Numbered from the stretch's first letter, positions 23,970-34,058 are shown. The stretch is 64,000 nt of DNA from Stenotrophomonas rhizophila (GCF_007667275.1 NZ_VDQT01000003.1:495386-559385); one strand, 5' to 3'. The notes: generated by a model from the sequence alone, not told the origin. Made by a program: numbers and translations.

Positions 23970-26801
23970 TTATTCAGCGACCGCGTCGTTGAACGGGTTG
24001 ACCAGGGCATCGGCGACCAGCTTCTGCTGTTCGATGATGTGGTCGGCCATGTGACCGGCAGCCGGGGAGGCCGAACGGGCGCGACCGGCGTAGTGCAGGC
24101 TCTGGCCATCGGCCAGGCAGAACTGCAGGTGGTGGCGGATCTGGTACCACGCACCCTGGTTCTGCGGTTCTTCCTGCGTCCACACCACGTCGGTGGCCTT
24201 GCCATACTTCTTCAGTTCGGCCGCCAGCAGCGCGCGCGGGAACGGGTACAGCTGTTCCACGCGGATGATGGCCACGTCGTCCTGGCCGCGCTTGGTCTGG
24301 TCTTCGAGCAGGTCGTAGTAGACCTTGCCCGAGCACAGCACCACGCGCTTGACCTTCTTCGCGTCCGCGTTGGCGTCGCCGATCAGGTGCTGGAACTCGC
24401 CATTGGCCAGCTCGTCCAGGCTCGACACGGCCAGCTTGTGGCGCAGCAGCGACTTGGGCGACATCACCACCAGCGGCTTGCGGGTGGTGAGGTGCAGCTG
24501 GCGACGCAGCATGTGGAAGGCCTGTGCCGGGGTGGACGGCACCACCACCAGCATGTTCTCCAGCGCGCACAGCTGCAGGAAGCGCTCCAGGCGCGCCGAG
24601 CTGTGTTCCGGGCCTTGCCCTTCGTAACCGTGCGGCAGCAGCAGGGTCAGGCCACTGATACGGCCCCACTTGGCTTCACCGGCGGCGATGAACTGGTCGA
24701 TCACCACCTGGGCGCCGTTGGCGAAGTCGCCGAACTGGCCTTCCCAGATGCACAGGGTGTTGGGATCGGTGGTGGAGAAGCCGTATTCGAAGGCCATGAC
24801 GGCCTCTTCGCTGAGCAGCGAATCGACGATGGTGGCCTTCTCCGGCGAATCCACCAGCTGCCGCAGCGGCAGGTAGTAGTTGTCGGTCTTCTGGTCGTGC
24901 AGGATGGCGTGGCGGTGGGTGAACGTACCGCGACCCACGTCCTGGCCGACCAGGCGCAGCGCGTGGCCTTCGTCGAGCAGGGTGGCGTAGGCCAGGTTCT
25001 CGGCAAAGCCCCAGTCGCCCGGGATTTCGCCGGCGGCCATCTTGCGGCGGTCGTCATACACCTTGGCCACGCGCGAGTGCAGTTCCACTTCGGCCGGCAC
25101 GGTGTTGATCAGCTCGGCCAGCGCCTTCAGCTTGCCCGGGTCGACCTTGGTGGACACCGGGTCGGACAGCTTGCCTTCCAGCAGCTTGGGCCAATCCACG
25201 AACAGCGCGCTGCTCGGCGGCGTCTTTTCGACCTGGGCCAGTTCGGTGGTGACTTCACCGGCGTCCAGCTTTTCGCGATAGGCATCGACCATCGCCTTGC
25301 CGGCACCGGCGGCGATCACGCCGGCCTGTTCCAGCTGCGCGGCGTACAGCTCGCGGGTGGTCTGGTGCTTGCGGATCACCTGGTACATCAGCGGCTGGGT
25401 GATCGCCGGCTCGTCGGCCTCGTTATGGCCCCAGCGGCGGTAGCACATCAGGTCGATGACCACGTCCTTGGCGAACTTCTGGCGGAATTCGAAGGCCAGC
25501 TTCGCCGCGAACACGACGGCTTCGGGATCGTCGCCGTTCACGTGCAGCACCGGCGCGGCGATCATCTTCGCCACGTCGGTGGCGTAACGGGTCGAGCGGG
25601 TGTCCTGCGGATTGGAGGTGGTGAAACCGACCTGGTTGTTGACCACGATGTGCACGGTGCCGCCGACGGCGAAGCCGCGGGCCTGCGACATCTGGAACAG
25701 TTCCATGACCACGCCCTGGCCGGAGAAGGCCGCGTCGCCGTGGATCAGGATCGGCATCACCTGCTTGCGGGCGCTGTCCTTGCGGCGCTCCTGGCGCGAA
25801 CGCACGGAACCGGCCACGACCGGGTCGGCGATTTCCAGGTGCGACGGGTTGAACGCCAGGGCCAGGTGGACCGGGCCACCGTCGGTGGCCACGTCGGCGG
25901 AGAAGCCCATGTGGTACTTCACGTCGCCGGCGGAGGCGTGCTCGTCGTGCTCGAACTTGCCTTCGAACTCGTCGAACAGCTTGCGCGGGTTCTTGCCGAG
26001 CGTGTTGACCAGCACGTTGAGGCGGCCGCGGTGGGCCATGCCGATCACCACGTCCTTGACGCCATCCTTGCCGGCGTCACGGATGATGGTGTCCATCATC
26101 GGGATCAGCGAATCGCCGCCTTCCAGCGAGAAGCGCTTCTGGCCGACGTACTTGGTGTGCAGGTAGCGTTCCAGGCCTTCGGCGGCGGTCAGGCGCTCCA
26201 GCGTGCGGCGCTGGGTGTCAGCGTCGAGGCTGTAGTTGCCGCCGGCCAGTTCCAGGCGCTGGTAGATCCACTGGCGCTGCTCGACCTCGGAGATGTGCAT
26301 GAATTCCGCACCGATCGAGCCGGTGTAGGTCTTCTTCAGGCGGTCCAGCAGGTCGCGCAGCTTCATGCGCGGCTGGCCACCGACACCGCCGGTGCTGAAC
26401 TCGGCGTTGAGGTCGCCTTCGGTCAGGCTGTGGAACGGCAGGCCCAGGTCCGGCGAGTTCACGCCCGGGGCCAGGCCCAGCGGGTCGAGGCGGGCATCGA
26501 GGTGGCCACGCGACCGGTACGCGGTGATCAGACGACCGACATTGCGCTCGCGCTCGTCGCTGGCACCGGAGTTGCCGCCGCCCTTGACCGCGTTTCTGGC
26601 GGCGTCGGCGATGTGGGCAATGACGGCCGAGTGCGGAATGTCACCGGCTTCGCGGCCCTTGAAGCCGTCGAAGTAGGTCTTCCATTTGGGATCGACACTG
26701 TCCGGAGAAACGAGGTACTGCTCGTACAGATCCTCGATATAGGAGGCGTTGCCGCCGGCGAGCTGCGAAGACTGCGCAAACTGCTTCAGTAGATTGTCCA
26801 C
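23970..26801 (-). CDS. sucA: 2-oxoglutarate dehydrogenase E1
   Basis: A 943-residue ThDP-dependent E1 that decarboxylates 2-oxoglutarate and succinylates SucB, the entry from glutamate carbon into the lower TCA cycle. The N-terminal E2-binding segment reads YIEDLYEQYL; HRGRLNVL and the ThDP-binding GDAAFSGQGVVMELFQM are present, as is the C-terminal WTQEEPQNQGAW. The start is GTG at 26801 (protein begins MDNLLKQFAQ), and the Shine-Dalgarno is weak. It heads the sucA-sucB-lpdA operon. Possible -10 boxes upstream (TACAAT at 26893-26898, TAGATA at 26878-26883, minus strand) lack clear -35 partners. Confidence 0.95.
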   Translation of the reverse strand: MDNLLKQFAQSSQLAGGNASYIEDLYEQYLVSPDSVDPKWKTYFDGFKGREAGDIPHSAVIAHIADAARNAVKGGGNSGASDERERNVGRLITAYRSRGHLDARLDPLGLAPGVNSPDLGLPFHSLTEGDLNAEFSTGGVGGQPRMKLRDLLDRLKKTYTGSIGAEFMHISEVEQRQWIYQRLELAGGNYSLDADTQRRTLERLTAAEGLERYLHTKYVGQKRFSLEGGDSLIPMMDTIIRDAGKDGVKDVVIGMAHRGRLNVLVNTLGKNPRKLFDEFEGKFEHDEHASAGDVKYHMGFSADVATDGGPVHLALAFNPSHLEIADPVVAGSVRSRQERRKDSARKQVMPILIHGDAAFSGQGVVMELFQMSQARGFAVGGTVHIVVNNQVGFTTSNPQDTRSTRYATDVAKMIAAPVLHVNGDDPEAVVFAAKLAFEFRQKFAKDVVIDLMCYRRWGHNEADEPAITQPLMYQVIRKHQTTRELYAAQLEQAGVIAAGAGKAMVDAYREKLDAGEVTTELAQVEKTPPSSALFVDWPKLLEGKLSDPVSTKVDPGKLKALAELINTVPAEVELHSRVAKVYDDRRKMAAGEIPGDWGFAENLAYATLLDEGHALRLVGQDVGRGTFTHRHAILHDQKTDNYYLPLRQLVDSPEKATIVDSLLSEEAVMAFEYGFSTTDPNTLCIWEGQFGDFANGAQVVIDQFIAAGEAKWGRISGLTLLLPHGYEGQGPEHSSARLERFLQLCALENMLVVVPSTPAQAFHMLRRQLHLTTRKPLVVMSPKSLLRHKLAVSSLDELANGEFQHLIGDANADAKKVKRVVLCSGKVYYDLLEDQTKRGQDDVAIIRVEQLYPFPRALLAAELKKYGKATDVVWTQEEPQNQGAWYQIRHHLQFCLADGQSLHYAGRARSASPAAGHMADHIIEQQKLVADALVNPFNDAVAE

Positions 26802-26985
26802 GATGGAGGGTCGGATTCGCTTGTGGGGTAGGGCTTCGATGATCCGGCAGGGAAGATGAATAGCCCTGCACGGGCGGTATCTAACGGTCCAAATTGTACC
26901 CCCATCGGGACACGAAGGGGCACCGGAAGGGCCTGTGGCGGGGCCGTGGTGTCATTCCCAGACAGGTTCAGGACCCGGAACGGGA

Positions 26986-27510
26986 CTAGAAGCCGAGCGC
27001 GCGCAGCTCGCTGCAATCGCGCGAACGTTCCCATACGCGCTGCAAACCGTCCTGCAACGGCCGCGAACGTGCGGGCATGGCGAGCCCGGCTTCACCGTCG
27101 TAACGGAGCCCACTCAGACGAAAGTAGTAGTCGCCGGCATCGTTGAGCAGGCAGGCCGAGGCAAGGGCGCGGTCGATCGGGTCGGTCACCTGGCGCACCC
27201 GGAACACGGTGGGCAGGCGCTGGACCAGGCCCAGCAGGGGCGAGCCGGCCTGGGCGATGGCGGCCGCGTCATGGACGATCAGCCGGACCTGCTTGTCGTG
27301 GCGGGCGGTGGCGAAGCGGCGAAGGGCCTCCAGCACCGGCGGTGCATCCAGCAGGCCGGGGTCGAGCACGCGGCTGTGCAGCCACAGCTGGCGGCGGGCG
27401 CGGTCGACCACGGCGGTGGTGATGGCCACCGCCTCATCGGCGTTGTCGATGGCGACCGCGCCGCCCGGCAGGCGGCGCAGGTGCGGGTCGGCGCTGCCGG
27501 GCCCGCTCAT
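26986..27510 (-). CDS. uncharacterised protein partnered with the ribosomal oxygenase (DUF7931-like)
   Basis: A 174-residue soluble protein without signal or membrane segment. The pattern GGAVAIDNADEAVAITTAVVDRARRQLWLHSRVLDPGLLD, with later KQVRLIVHDAAAIAQAGSPLLG and ACLLNDAGDYYFRLSG (each quoted here in part), suggests a phospholipase-D-like fold lacking the HKD catalytic motif; I associate it with DUF7931 but cannot confirm. Only one base separates its ATG from the stop of the RoxA-like gene, so they are translationally coupled and may act together. Function unknown. Confidence 0.7.
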   Translation of the reverse strand: MSGPGSADPHLRRLPGGAVAIDNADEAVAITTAVVDRARRQLWLHSRVLDPGLLDAPPVLEALRRFATARHDKQVRLIVHDAAAIAQAGSPLLGLVQRLPTVFRVRQVTDPIDRALASACLLNDAGDYYFRLSGLRYDGEAGLAMPARSRPLQDGLQRVWERSRDCSELRALGF

Positions 27511-27511
27511 G

Positions 27512-28945
27512 TCAGGAGCCGGCGCCGCCGTCGGGGGTGCCGACGGCCTGGTCGTCGTCGCTGTCGTCGGTGTCGTCGAAATCGACGATCACTTCGACGC
27601 CATCGTCGTGGATGGTCACTTCGTGCACATTGGCTTCGACGTCTTCATCCTCGAGGACCTCGACGGTTTCGGTGGCGTCGATGATTTCGTACTCGCCCAC
27701 CGCATCCTCTTCGTACTCGTCTTCGTCGTCGAACGCGTGGTCGTCGATCAGCTGGTAGTAGCCGCCGGCGATCAGTGCGTGCAGGGCGTCGCGGCCCTTG
27801 GCGGAGAGCTTGCGGTACAGGGGGGCGTCGATCAGTTCGGCGGCGGCCAGGGCCTGGGCGTCCTTCACCGGGAGGGCGAACTCGAGGCCGCTGCAGTACA
27901 GGCTGGCACCACGGCTGGCGCGGCGCCAGGCCAGGCGGGCCCAGGGGTGGCGGCCGAGGGTGACGCCTTCGGCGAGGGCGGCTTCGATGTCCTCGCGCGG
28001 GACGGGATCGCCGGAGGCGACGACGTCACCGGCGGCGCGGTAGGTGGTGATGAAGCGGCCGAACCAGTCGCCGAGGCGGTCGGGGTCGTTCATGCGGATG
28101 GCGTTGAGGGCCTGGACGACGCGGTTCATGGCGACGACGTCGATTTCGTTGGGATCTTCGGGGACGGTGAGGTCGGGGTCCTGGTAACGGATGGACTCGT
28201 CGGCATCCATGATCAGGGTGTCGAGGTAGTCGCTGATCAGTTCGGCGGAGGCGGGGGCGCGCATGCCGAAGGAGAAGGTCAGGCAGGGGTCTTCGGCGAC
28301 GCCGTTGTGGGGGACGTTGGGCGGCAGGTAGAGCATGTCGCCGGGTTCGAGCACCCAGTCGTGGGTGGGCTTGAAGCGGCGCAGCAGCTTCAGTTCGACG
28401 TCGTCGCGGAAGTCGAGCGGGGGGCGCTTGCCCTTGGTGGATTCGCTGGCGTCGATCTGCCAGCGGCGGTGGCCATGGGCCTGCAGCAGGAAGACGTCGT
28501 ACTGGTCGACGTGGGCGCCGACGGAGCCGCCGGTGGCGGCGAAGCTGATCATGACGTCGTCCATGCGCCAGCGCGGCAGGAAGTTGAAGTGGGCGATCAG
28601 GGCGCGCACGTCGGGGTCCCACTTGTCGACATCCTGGACCAGCAGGGTCCAGTCGTGGTCGGGCATGCCGGGGAATTCCTCTTCCTGGAACGGGCCGCTG
28701 CGCACGCTCCAGCCGTCGGTGGCGCGGTCATGGGTGATCAGGCGGGCGAGGGCGGTTTCCTCGCAGGCCAGGCCGGCCAGGTCTTCGGGCTGCAGCGGGG
28801 TCTGGAAATCCGGGAAGGCGCCGCGGATGAGCAGCGGACGCTTCTGCCAGTAGTCGCGCAGGAAGGTGGCGGCGGGCATGCCCAGCGGCAGGCCGGGACG
28901 GGCCTGGACTTCGATGACGGGGGTTTTGGTCTTGCGGACGGCCAT
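27512..28945 (-). CDS. JmjC/cupin ribosomal oxygenase (RoxA/YcfD-like) with acidic tail
   Basis: A 477-residue Fe(II)/2-oxoglutarate oxygenase related to E. coli RoxA, which hydroxylates an arginine of ribosomal protein L16. Iron ligands are visible as the HVD of GAHVDQYDVF (about 143) and the His of LPPNVPHNGV (about 211). A dimerisation region and winged-helix-like C-terminal part follow. Beyond about residue 390 comes an extension of some 85 residues dominated by Asp and Glu (for example YEEDAVGEYE, LEDEDVEANV, FDDTDDSDDD), absent from the 373-residue E. coli protein. ATG 28945 has AAGGA upstream. Coupled to the small gene at 26986. Confidence 0.87.
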   Translation of the reverse strand: MAVRKTKTPVIEVQARPGLPLGMPAATFLRDYWQKRPLLIRGAFPDFQTPLQPEDLAGLACEETALARLITHDRATDGWSVRSGPFQEEEFPGMPDHDWTLLVQDVDKWDPDVRALIAHFNFLPRWRMDDVMISFAATGGSVGAHVDQYDVFLLQAHGHRRWQIDASESTKGKRPPLDFRDDVELKLLRRFKPTHDWVLEPGDMLYLPPNVPHNGVAEDPCLTFSFGMRAPASAELISDYLDTLIMDADESIRYQDPDLTVPEDPNEIDVVAMNRVVQALNAIRMNDPDRLGDWFGRFITTYRAAGDVVASGDPVPREDIEAALAEGVTLGRHPWARLAWRRASRGASLYCSGLEFALPVKDAQALAAAELIDAPLYRKLSAKGRDALHALIAGGYYQLIDDHAFDDEDEYEEDAVGEYEIIDATETVEVLEDEDVEANVHEVTIHDDGVEVIVDFDDTDDSDDDQAVGTPDGGAGS

Positions 28946-29060
28946 GGGGGAATCCTTGCAACGTGTAGACGGAATACGGTTGGCGCAGCGGGACGAAGCG
29001 CGCGCTCATCCCGCCATTGTCCGCTGGTTGGGCAGGATCTGCACCTGCGCCCGCGATCCG

Positions 29061-29082
29061 GTAGCGCCGGCCGTTGGCCGGC
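29061..29082 (+). repeat. SMAG palindrome
   Basis: GTAGC + GCCGGCC-GTT-GGCCGGC, the same sequence class as the pair at 4446-4517. Confidence 0.88.
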
Positions 29083-29103
29083 CCTCGGAACGCATCCATG
29101 TTC

Positions 29104-29138
29104 GCCAGAAGCCAAAAGCCAAAAGCCAAAAGCCGGCG
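29104..29138 (+). repeat. heptanucleotide tandem repeat
   Basis: GCCAGAA followed by three exact GCCAAAA units and a degenerate fifth (GCCGGCG). A short microsatellite-like array in non-coding DNA. Confidence 0.85.
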
Positions 29139-29212
29139 CCTCGGTGCTACGAGCAGGGGCGTCCGCCGGGCAGCCCCCTCCGGGACACGCCGTGAACCCA
29201 TCCATGGGGGCT

Positions 29213-29317
29213 TGTCAAAAACTTGCGCGTGTACGCAATCCTGCGTACACGGCAAGGCCGGGGTTGGGCGTCCTGCCCAACCCGTCCGGCGCATGCGCCG
29301 GACCCATGTTTTTGACA
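29213..29317. repeat. 105-bp cloverleaf-shaped palindrome
   Basis: The outer arms TGTCAAAAAC (29213-29222) and GTTTTTGACA (29308-29317) enclose three consecutive perfect hairpins: CGTGTACGCA-ATCC-TGCGTACACG (29228-29251), GGGTTGGGC-GTCCT-GCCCAACCC (29261-29283) and the 20-bp palindrome at 29284-29303 (GTCCGGCGCA and its complement). Confidence 0.88.
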
Positions 29318-29379
29318 GTCCCTACGGGGGCTACCCGCCGGCCGCCCCCATACATGGCCGCGTGGGCGGTGGGGAAGGC

Positions 29380-29402
29380 AGCGACGCAGGGCGTCGCTCT
29401 AC
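29380..29402 (-). repeat. SMAG palindrome
   Basis: AGCGACGC-AGG-GCGTCGCT followed by CTAC; a stem variant in which both arms have changed together relative to the AGCCACGC class. Confidence 0.87.
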
Positions 29403-29445
29403 GGGGGGCGCTTGGCGCGTGCATTCGCGCGTGGCAACGCCCGCG

Positions 29446-29506
29446 GTAGGGTTGGGTCCCAACCAACCGCCGTGAACCCGTCCGCGCCCGGTGACGCAGC
29501 GCATTG
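29446..29506 (+). repeat. single GTAGGGT-type element
   Basis: GTAGGGTTGGGTCCCAACC then AACCGCCGTGAACCCG and a GTGACGCAGCGCATTGA end. It aligns with the elements at 20987, 34211 and 53086. Confidence 0.75.
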
Positions 29507-29515
29507 ATCGGAAGG

Positions 29516-29537
29516 GTAGCGCCGACCGTTGGTCGGC
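29516..29537 (+). repeat. SMAG palindrome
   Basis: GTAGC + GCCGACC-GTT-GGTCGGC, immediately upstream (plus sense) of the purB terminator. Confidence 0.87.
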
Positions 29538-29550
29538 CCACGCGGCCCCA

Positions 29551-29586
29551 AACGAAAACGGGGCACCGGAAATTCCGATGCCCCGT
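29551..29586 (-). terminator. rho-independent terminator of purB
   Basis: On the minus strand ACGGGGCA-T-CGGA-ATT-TCCG-G-TGCCCCGT (a 13-bp stem with one T-G wobble) is followed by TTTCGTT. It lies 27 bases after the purB stop. Confidence 0.88.
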
Positions 29587-29612
29587 CCGGGGTCACTGCT
29601 GTGACGCGCGAA

Positions 29613-31010
<1,398 letters not shown>

Positions 31011-31015
31011 TCATT

Positions 31016-32350
31016 CTACGCTGCCCCGGGCGCCTCGTCGGCCTCTTCGGGGGCGCGGCGCACGGTCACGGCCTGGATCCGGTGTCCGGCCATCCGCTTG
31101 ACCGTGAACAGCTGGCCGTCGATCCGCACCTGTTCGCCCTCTTCGGGCAGGCGCTGCAGCTGGTGCACGATCAGCCCGCCGACCGAGTTCAGGTGCTCGG
31201 GGGCGGCCAGGTCGCGACCCAGCAGGCGTTCCAGGCGGAAGATGGACGTGGAGCCCGCCACCAGCAGGCTGCCGTCGGCGCTGCGGGTGGGCGCGTCGGT
31301 GACCACGTGCGGGTGTTCGTCCTCGATGTCGCCGACCACCACTTCCAGCAGGTCTTCGAGGGTGAAGTAACCCAGGATGCGGCCGTGTTCCTCCACGCAC
31401 AGGGCCATGTGCGTGGTGCCGGTGCGGAAGCGCTCGAGCACGGCCGTGACCGGGGTTTCCAGCGCGATCAGGTTGGCCGGGCGGAGCAGGGCGCGCAGGT
31501 CGTCGGTGGGATGGCCCCGGGCGATCTCCACCAGCACGTCCTTCATGTGCAGCACGCCAAGCACTTCGTCGCCGTCCGGGCCGAACCAGGGGTAACGGCT
31601 GTAGCGGCTTTCGGCGAACTCGGCCATCACCTCGGGCAGGCCCATGCCCTGGCGGAACACGCGCATGTGCTCGCGCGGGCGCATCAGGTCGCCGGCGACC
31701 AGTTCGGGCAGCTCGAGCGCGTGGCTCATCAGGGTCAGGTCCTGGTCCGGGGCGCCGGCACCGGGCTGCTGGCGCGCGACGATGAGCTTGAGCTCTTCGC
31801 GCGAGTAGCGGTGCGAGGTGTGCTCGACATCGCCCCAGCCGGCCAGCCGCAGCAGCGCGTTGGCGCTGTGGTTGAGCAGCCAGATCGCCGGGAACATAGC
31901 CCAGTAGAACAGGTACAGCGGGGCCGCGGTCCACAGCGACATGGCTTCCGGGCGGCGGATCGCCATCGACTTCGGGGCGAGTTCGCCCAGCACGATGTGC
32001 AGGAACGAGATCAGGCTGAAGGCGATGATGAAGGCGGTGAGGCGGGCGGCATCCGCGCCCATGCCCAGGGTGTCGAACACGGGCTGCAGCAGGTGCGCGA
32101 AGGCCGGCTCACCGACCCAGCCCAGGCCGAGCGAGGACAGGGTGATGCCGAGCTGGCAGGCCGAAAGATAGGCATCCAGGTGCGAATGCACGTTGAGCAG
32201 CAGGCGGCCGCGCCAGCCGTGCCGGGAAGCCAGGCCGACGGCCTGGGTGTGGCGCAGTTTGACCAGGGCGAACTCGGCGGCGACGAAGAAGCCGTTGAGC
32301 ACCACCAGGAACAGGGCGAGCAGCAGGAGCAGCAGGTTGCCGACGATCAT
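31016..32350 (-). CDS. CorC/HlyC family (CNNM-type) transporter
   Basis: A 444-residue inner-membrane protein of the DUF21-CBS-CorC_HlyC architecture, associated with Mg/Co efflux or tolerance. The N-terminal DUF21 domain (1-190) has about four membrane segments (LLLLLLALFLVVLNGFFVAAEF begins the first; quoted in part). A CBS pair lies at about 200-335 and a CorC_HlyC domain at about 350-430 (DGSLLVAGSTSIFRLERLLG). ATG 32350 (MIVGNLL) follows CGAGGGC; longer starts at 32368 and 32446 exist, but the latter runs through a SMAG repeat. It often carries the label 'hemolysin family', which is misleading. Confidence 0.88.
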   Translation of the reverse strand: MIVGNLLLLLLALFLVVLNGFFVAAEFALVKLRHTQAVGLASRHGWRGRLLLNVHSHLDAYLSACQLGITLSSLGLGWVGEPAFAHLLQPVFDTLGMGADAARLTAFIIAFSLISFLHIVLGELAPKSMAIRRPEAMSLWTAAPLYLFYWAMFPAIWLLNHSANALLRLAGWGDVEHTSHRYSREELKLIVARQQPGAGAPDQDLTLMSHALELPELVAGDLMRPREHMRVFRQGMGLPEVMAEFAESRYSRYPWFGPDGDEVLGVLHMKDVLVEIARGHPTDDLRALLRPANLIALETPVTAVLERFRTGTTHMALCVEEHGRILGYFTLEDLLEVVVGDIEDEHPHVVTDAPTRSADGSLLVAGSTSIFRLERLLGRDLAAPEHLNSVGGLIVHQLQRLPEEGEQVRIDGQLFTVKRMAGHRIQAVTVRRAPEEADEAPGAA

Positions 32351-32419
32351 GCGCGCCCTCGGCGCCATGCGCTTCTGGTGACGCGGGAAAGGCCGATAGC
32401 AAATGCGGCATGCACATCG

Positions 32420-32444
32420 GTAGGCCACGACCGTTGGTCGTGGC
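32420..32444 (+). repeat. SMAG palindrome
   Basis: GTAG + GCCACGACC-GTT-GGTCGTGGC (9-bp stem) in the divergent spacer between the CorC-type gene and fumC. Confidence 0.88.
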
Positions 32445-32645
32445 ACGCACTACAGTGGGGGTCGTCGCCCATGGGAAGCGGGATACTGTCTGAATGAACA
32501 CGAATCCCGAGTCTAGCCGAACCGGTGCGCGGTTGGGTTTCAAACCGGCTTGGGAGTATCGTGAGCGGAGCCGCCAGCCAGGGAATGAAGGCCCGTTGCC
32601 AGCCGCCGTTCCCTTTCCCCACTGAAAGAACCGCGGAGTGATGCA

Positions 32646-34058
32646 ATGAGCAAGGGTTTCAGGACCGAACATGACAGCATGGGCGAACTGCAGGTGCCTG
32701 CAGACGCACTATGGGGCGCGCAGACGCAGCGTGCGGTGGACAATTTCCCGGTGTCGGGGCAGCGCATGCCGCGCGGGTTCATCCGCGCGCTGGGCCTGGT
32801 GAAGGGTGCCGCTGCTGCGGTGAACGCCGAACTGGGCCACCTGCCGAAAAACATCGCCAAGGCGATCGAGAGCGCGGCCGCAGAGGTCGCCGAAGGCGCC
32901 CACGACGCGCATTTCCCGATCGACATCTACCAGACCGGTTCGGGCACGTCGTCGAACATGAATGCCAACGAGGTGATCGCCACGTTGGCCAACCGTGCGG
33001 GCAAGGCGGGCAAGACGTCGGTGCACCCGAACGACCACGTCAACCAGGGCCAGAGCTCGAACGATGTGATCCCGACGGCGTTGCGGGTGTCGGCGCTGCT
33101 GGGGGTGCAGGAACAGCTGCTGCCGGCGCTGGTGCACCTGCGCAAGACCATCGACAAGCGCGGCCGTGCGCTGCGCAGGGTAGTCAAGACCGGGCGCACG
33201 CATCTGATGGATGCGATGCCGCTGACGTTCGAGCAGGAATTCGGTGCGTGGTCGGCGCAGCTGGCGTCGGCGCAGGAGCGGCTGGAGGACAGCCTGAAGC
33301 GGCTGCGCCGCCTGCCACTGGGCGGCACGGCGATCGGGACCGGGATCAATGCGGATCCGCGTTTCGGTGAGCGGGTGGCAAAGCGGCTGAAACAGCAGAC
33401 GGGAGTGCGCTTCGACACCGCGGAGAACAAGTTCGAGGGGCTGGCGGCACAGGACGATGCGGTGGAGCTTTCCGGCCAGCTCAATGCGTTGGCGGTGGCG
33501 CTGATCAAGATCGCCAACGATCTGCGCTGGATGAATGCCGGTCCGCTGGCGGGGCTTGGCGAGATCGAGTTGCCGGCCTTGCAGCCGGGCAGTTCAATCA
33601 TGCCGGGCAAGGTCAATCCGGTGATTCCGGAGGCGACGGTGATGGTGTGCGCGCAGGTGATCGGGCACCACACGGCGATCACGGTGGCCGGGCAGACCGG
33701 GAACTTCCAGTTGAACGTGACGCTGCCGCTGATCGCGGCGAACCTGCTGGATGGGATCGGGTTGCTGTCGAACATTTCGCGCCTGCTGGCCGATACGGCG
33801 ATTGCCGGGCTCAAGGTGCGTGAGGACCGGGTCCGCGAGGCGCTGGGCCGCAATCCGATCCTGGTGACGGCGTTGAACCCGATCATCGGGTACGAAAAAG
33901 CGGCAGCCATTGCCAAGCGCGCCTACAAGGAGCAGCGCCCGGTGCTGGACGTGGCCAAGGAAGACAGTGGTTTGAGCGAAGCCGAGCTGCGGCGGTTGCT
34001 GGATCCGGCTGCACTTACCGCCGGCGGTATCCATGCCGGCGGTGGCGGTGGTGGCTGA
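32646..34058 (+). CDS. fumC: fumarate hydratase, class II
   Basis: A 470-residue iron-independent fumarase homotetramer. The catalytic serine loop GSSIMPGKVNPVIPE is near 315-329; TGSGTSSNMNANEV and GRTHLMDAMPLTFEQE are typical FumC substrate-binding blocks. The ATG at 32646 has GGAG eight bases upstream. The C-terminus ends in an unusual glycine run (GGIHAGGGGGG), likely disordered. It complements the Fe-S fumarase at 4641; FumC is typically favoured under iron limitation or oxidative stress. Confidence 0.95.
   Translation: MSKGFRTEHDSMGELQVPADALWGAQTQRAVDNFPVSGQRMPRGFIRALGLVKGAAAAVNAELGHLPKNIAKAIESAAAEVAEGAHDAHFPIDIYQTGSGTSSNMNANEVIATLANRAGKAGKTSVHPNDHVNQGQSSNDVIPTALRVSALLGVQEQLLPALVHLRKTIDKRGRALRRVVKTGRTHLMDAMPLTFEQEFGAWSAQLASAQERLEDSLKRLRRLPLGGTAIGTGINADPRFGERVAKRLKQQTGVRFDTAENKFEGLAAQDDAVELSGQLNALAVALIKIANDLRWMNAGPLAGLGEIELPALQPGSSIMPGKVNPVIPEATVMVCAQVIGHHTAITVAGQTGNFQLNVTLPLIAANLLDGIGLLSNISRLLADTAIAGLKVREDRVREALGRNPILVTALNPIIGYEKAAAIAKRAYKEQRPVLDVAKEDSGLSEAELRRLLDPAALTAGGIHAGGGGGG

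Larger units (their letters stand above)
28946..29550. other. 605-bp intergenic region rich in palindromes
   Basis: No believable gene between the roxA-like and purB genes. It holds SMAG elements (29061, 29380, 29516), a heptamer tandem repeat (29104-29138), a cloverleaf-shaped palindrome (29213-29317) and a GTAGGGT element (29446). An open frame covering it on the plus strand belongs to an antisense shadow of the roxA-like gene. Confidence 0.8.

Noticed and set aside
24039..26792. A 917-codon open frame on the plus strand
   Set aside because: Antisense shadow of sucA; the true gene has all E1 motifs and operon context.
29213..29317. tRNA-like cloverleaf
   Set aside because: There is no T-loop GGTTCGAATCC, anticodon-loop pattern or CCA-end geometry; the stems are all palindromic and too long.
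27143..29449. A 768-codon open frame on the plus strand spanning the roxA-like gene and the repeat region
   Set aside because: It is antisense to a gene with clear JmjC motifs and continues through SMAG and heptamer repeats.
32351..32446. N-terminal extension of the CorC-type protein
   Set aside because: The extra residues are encoded by a SMAG repeat region and do not resemble the family; the ATG at 32350 begins the first membrane helix with an upstream GAGGG.
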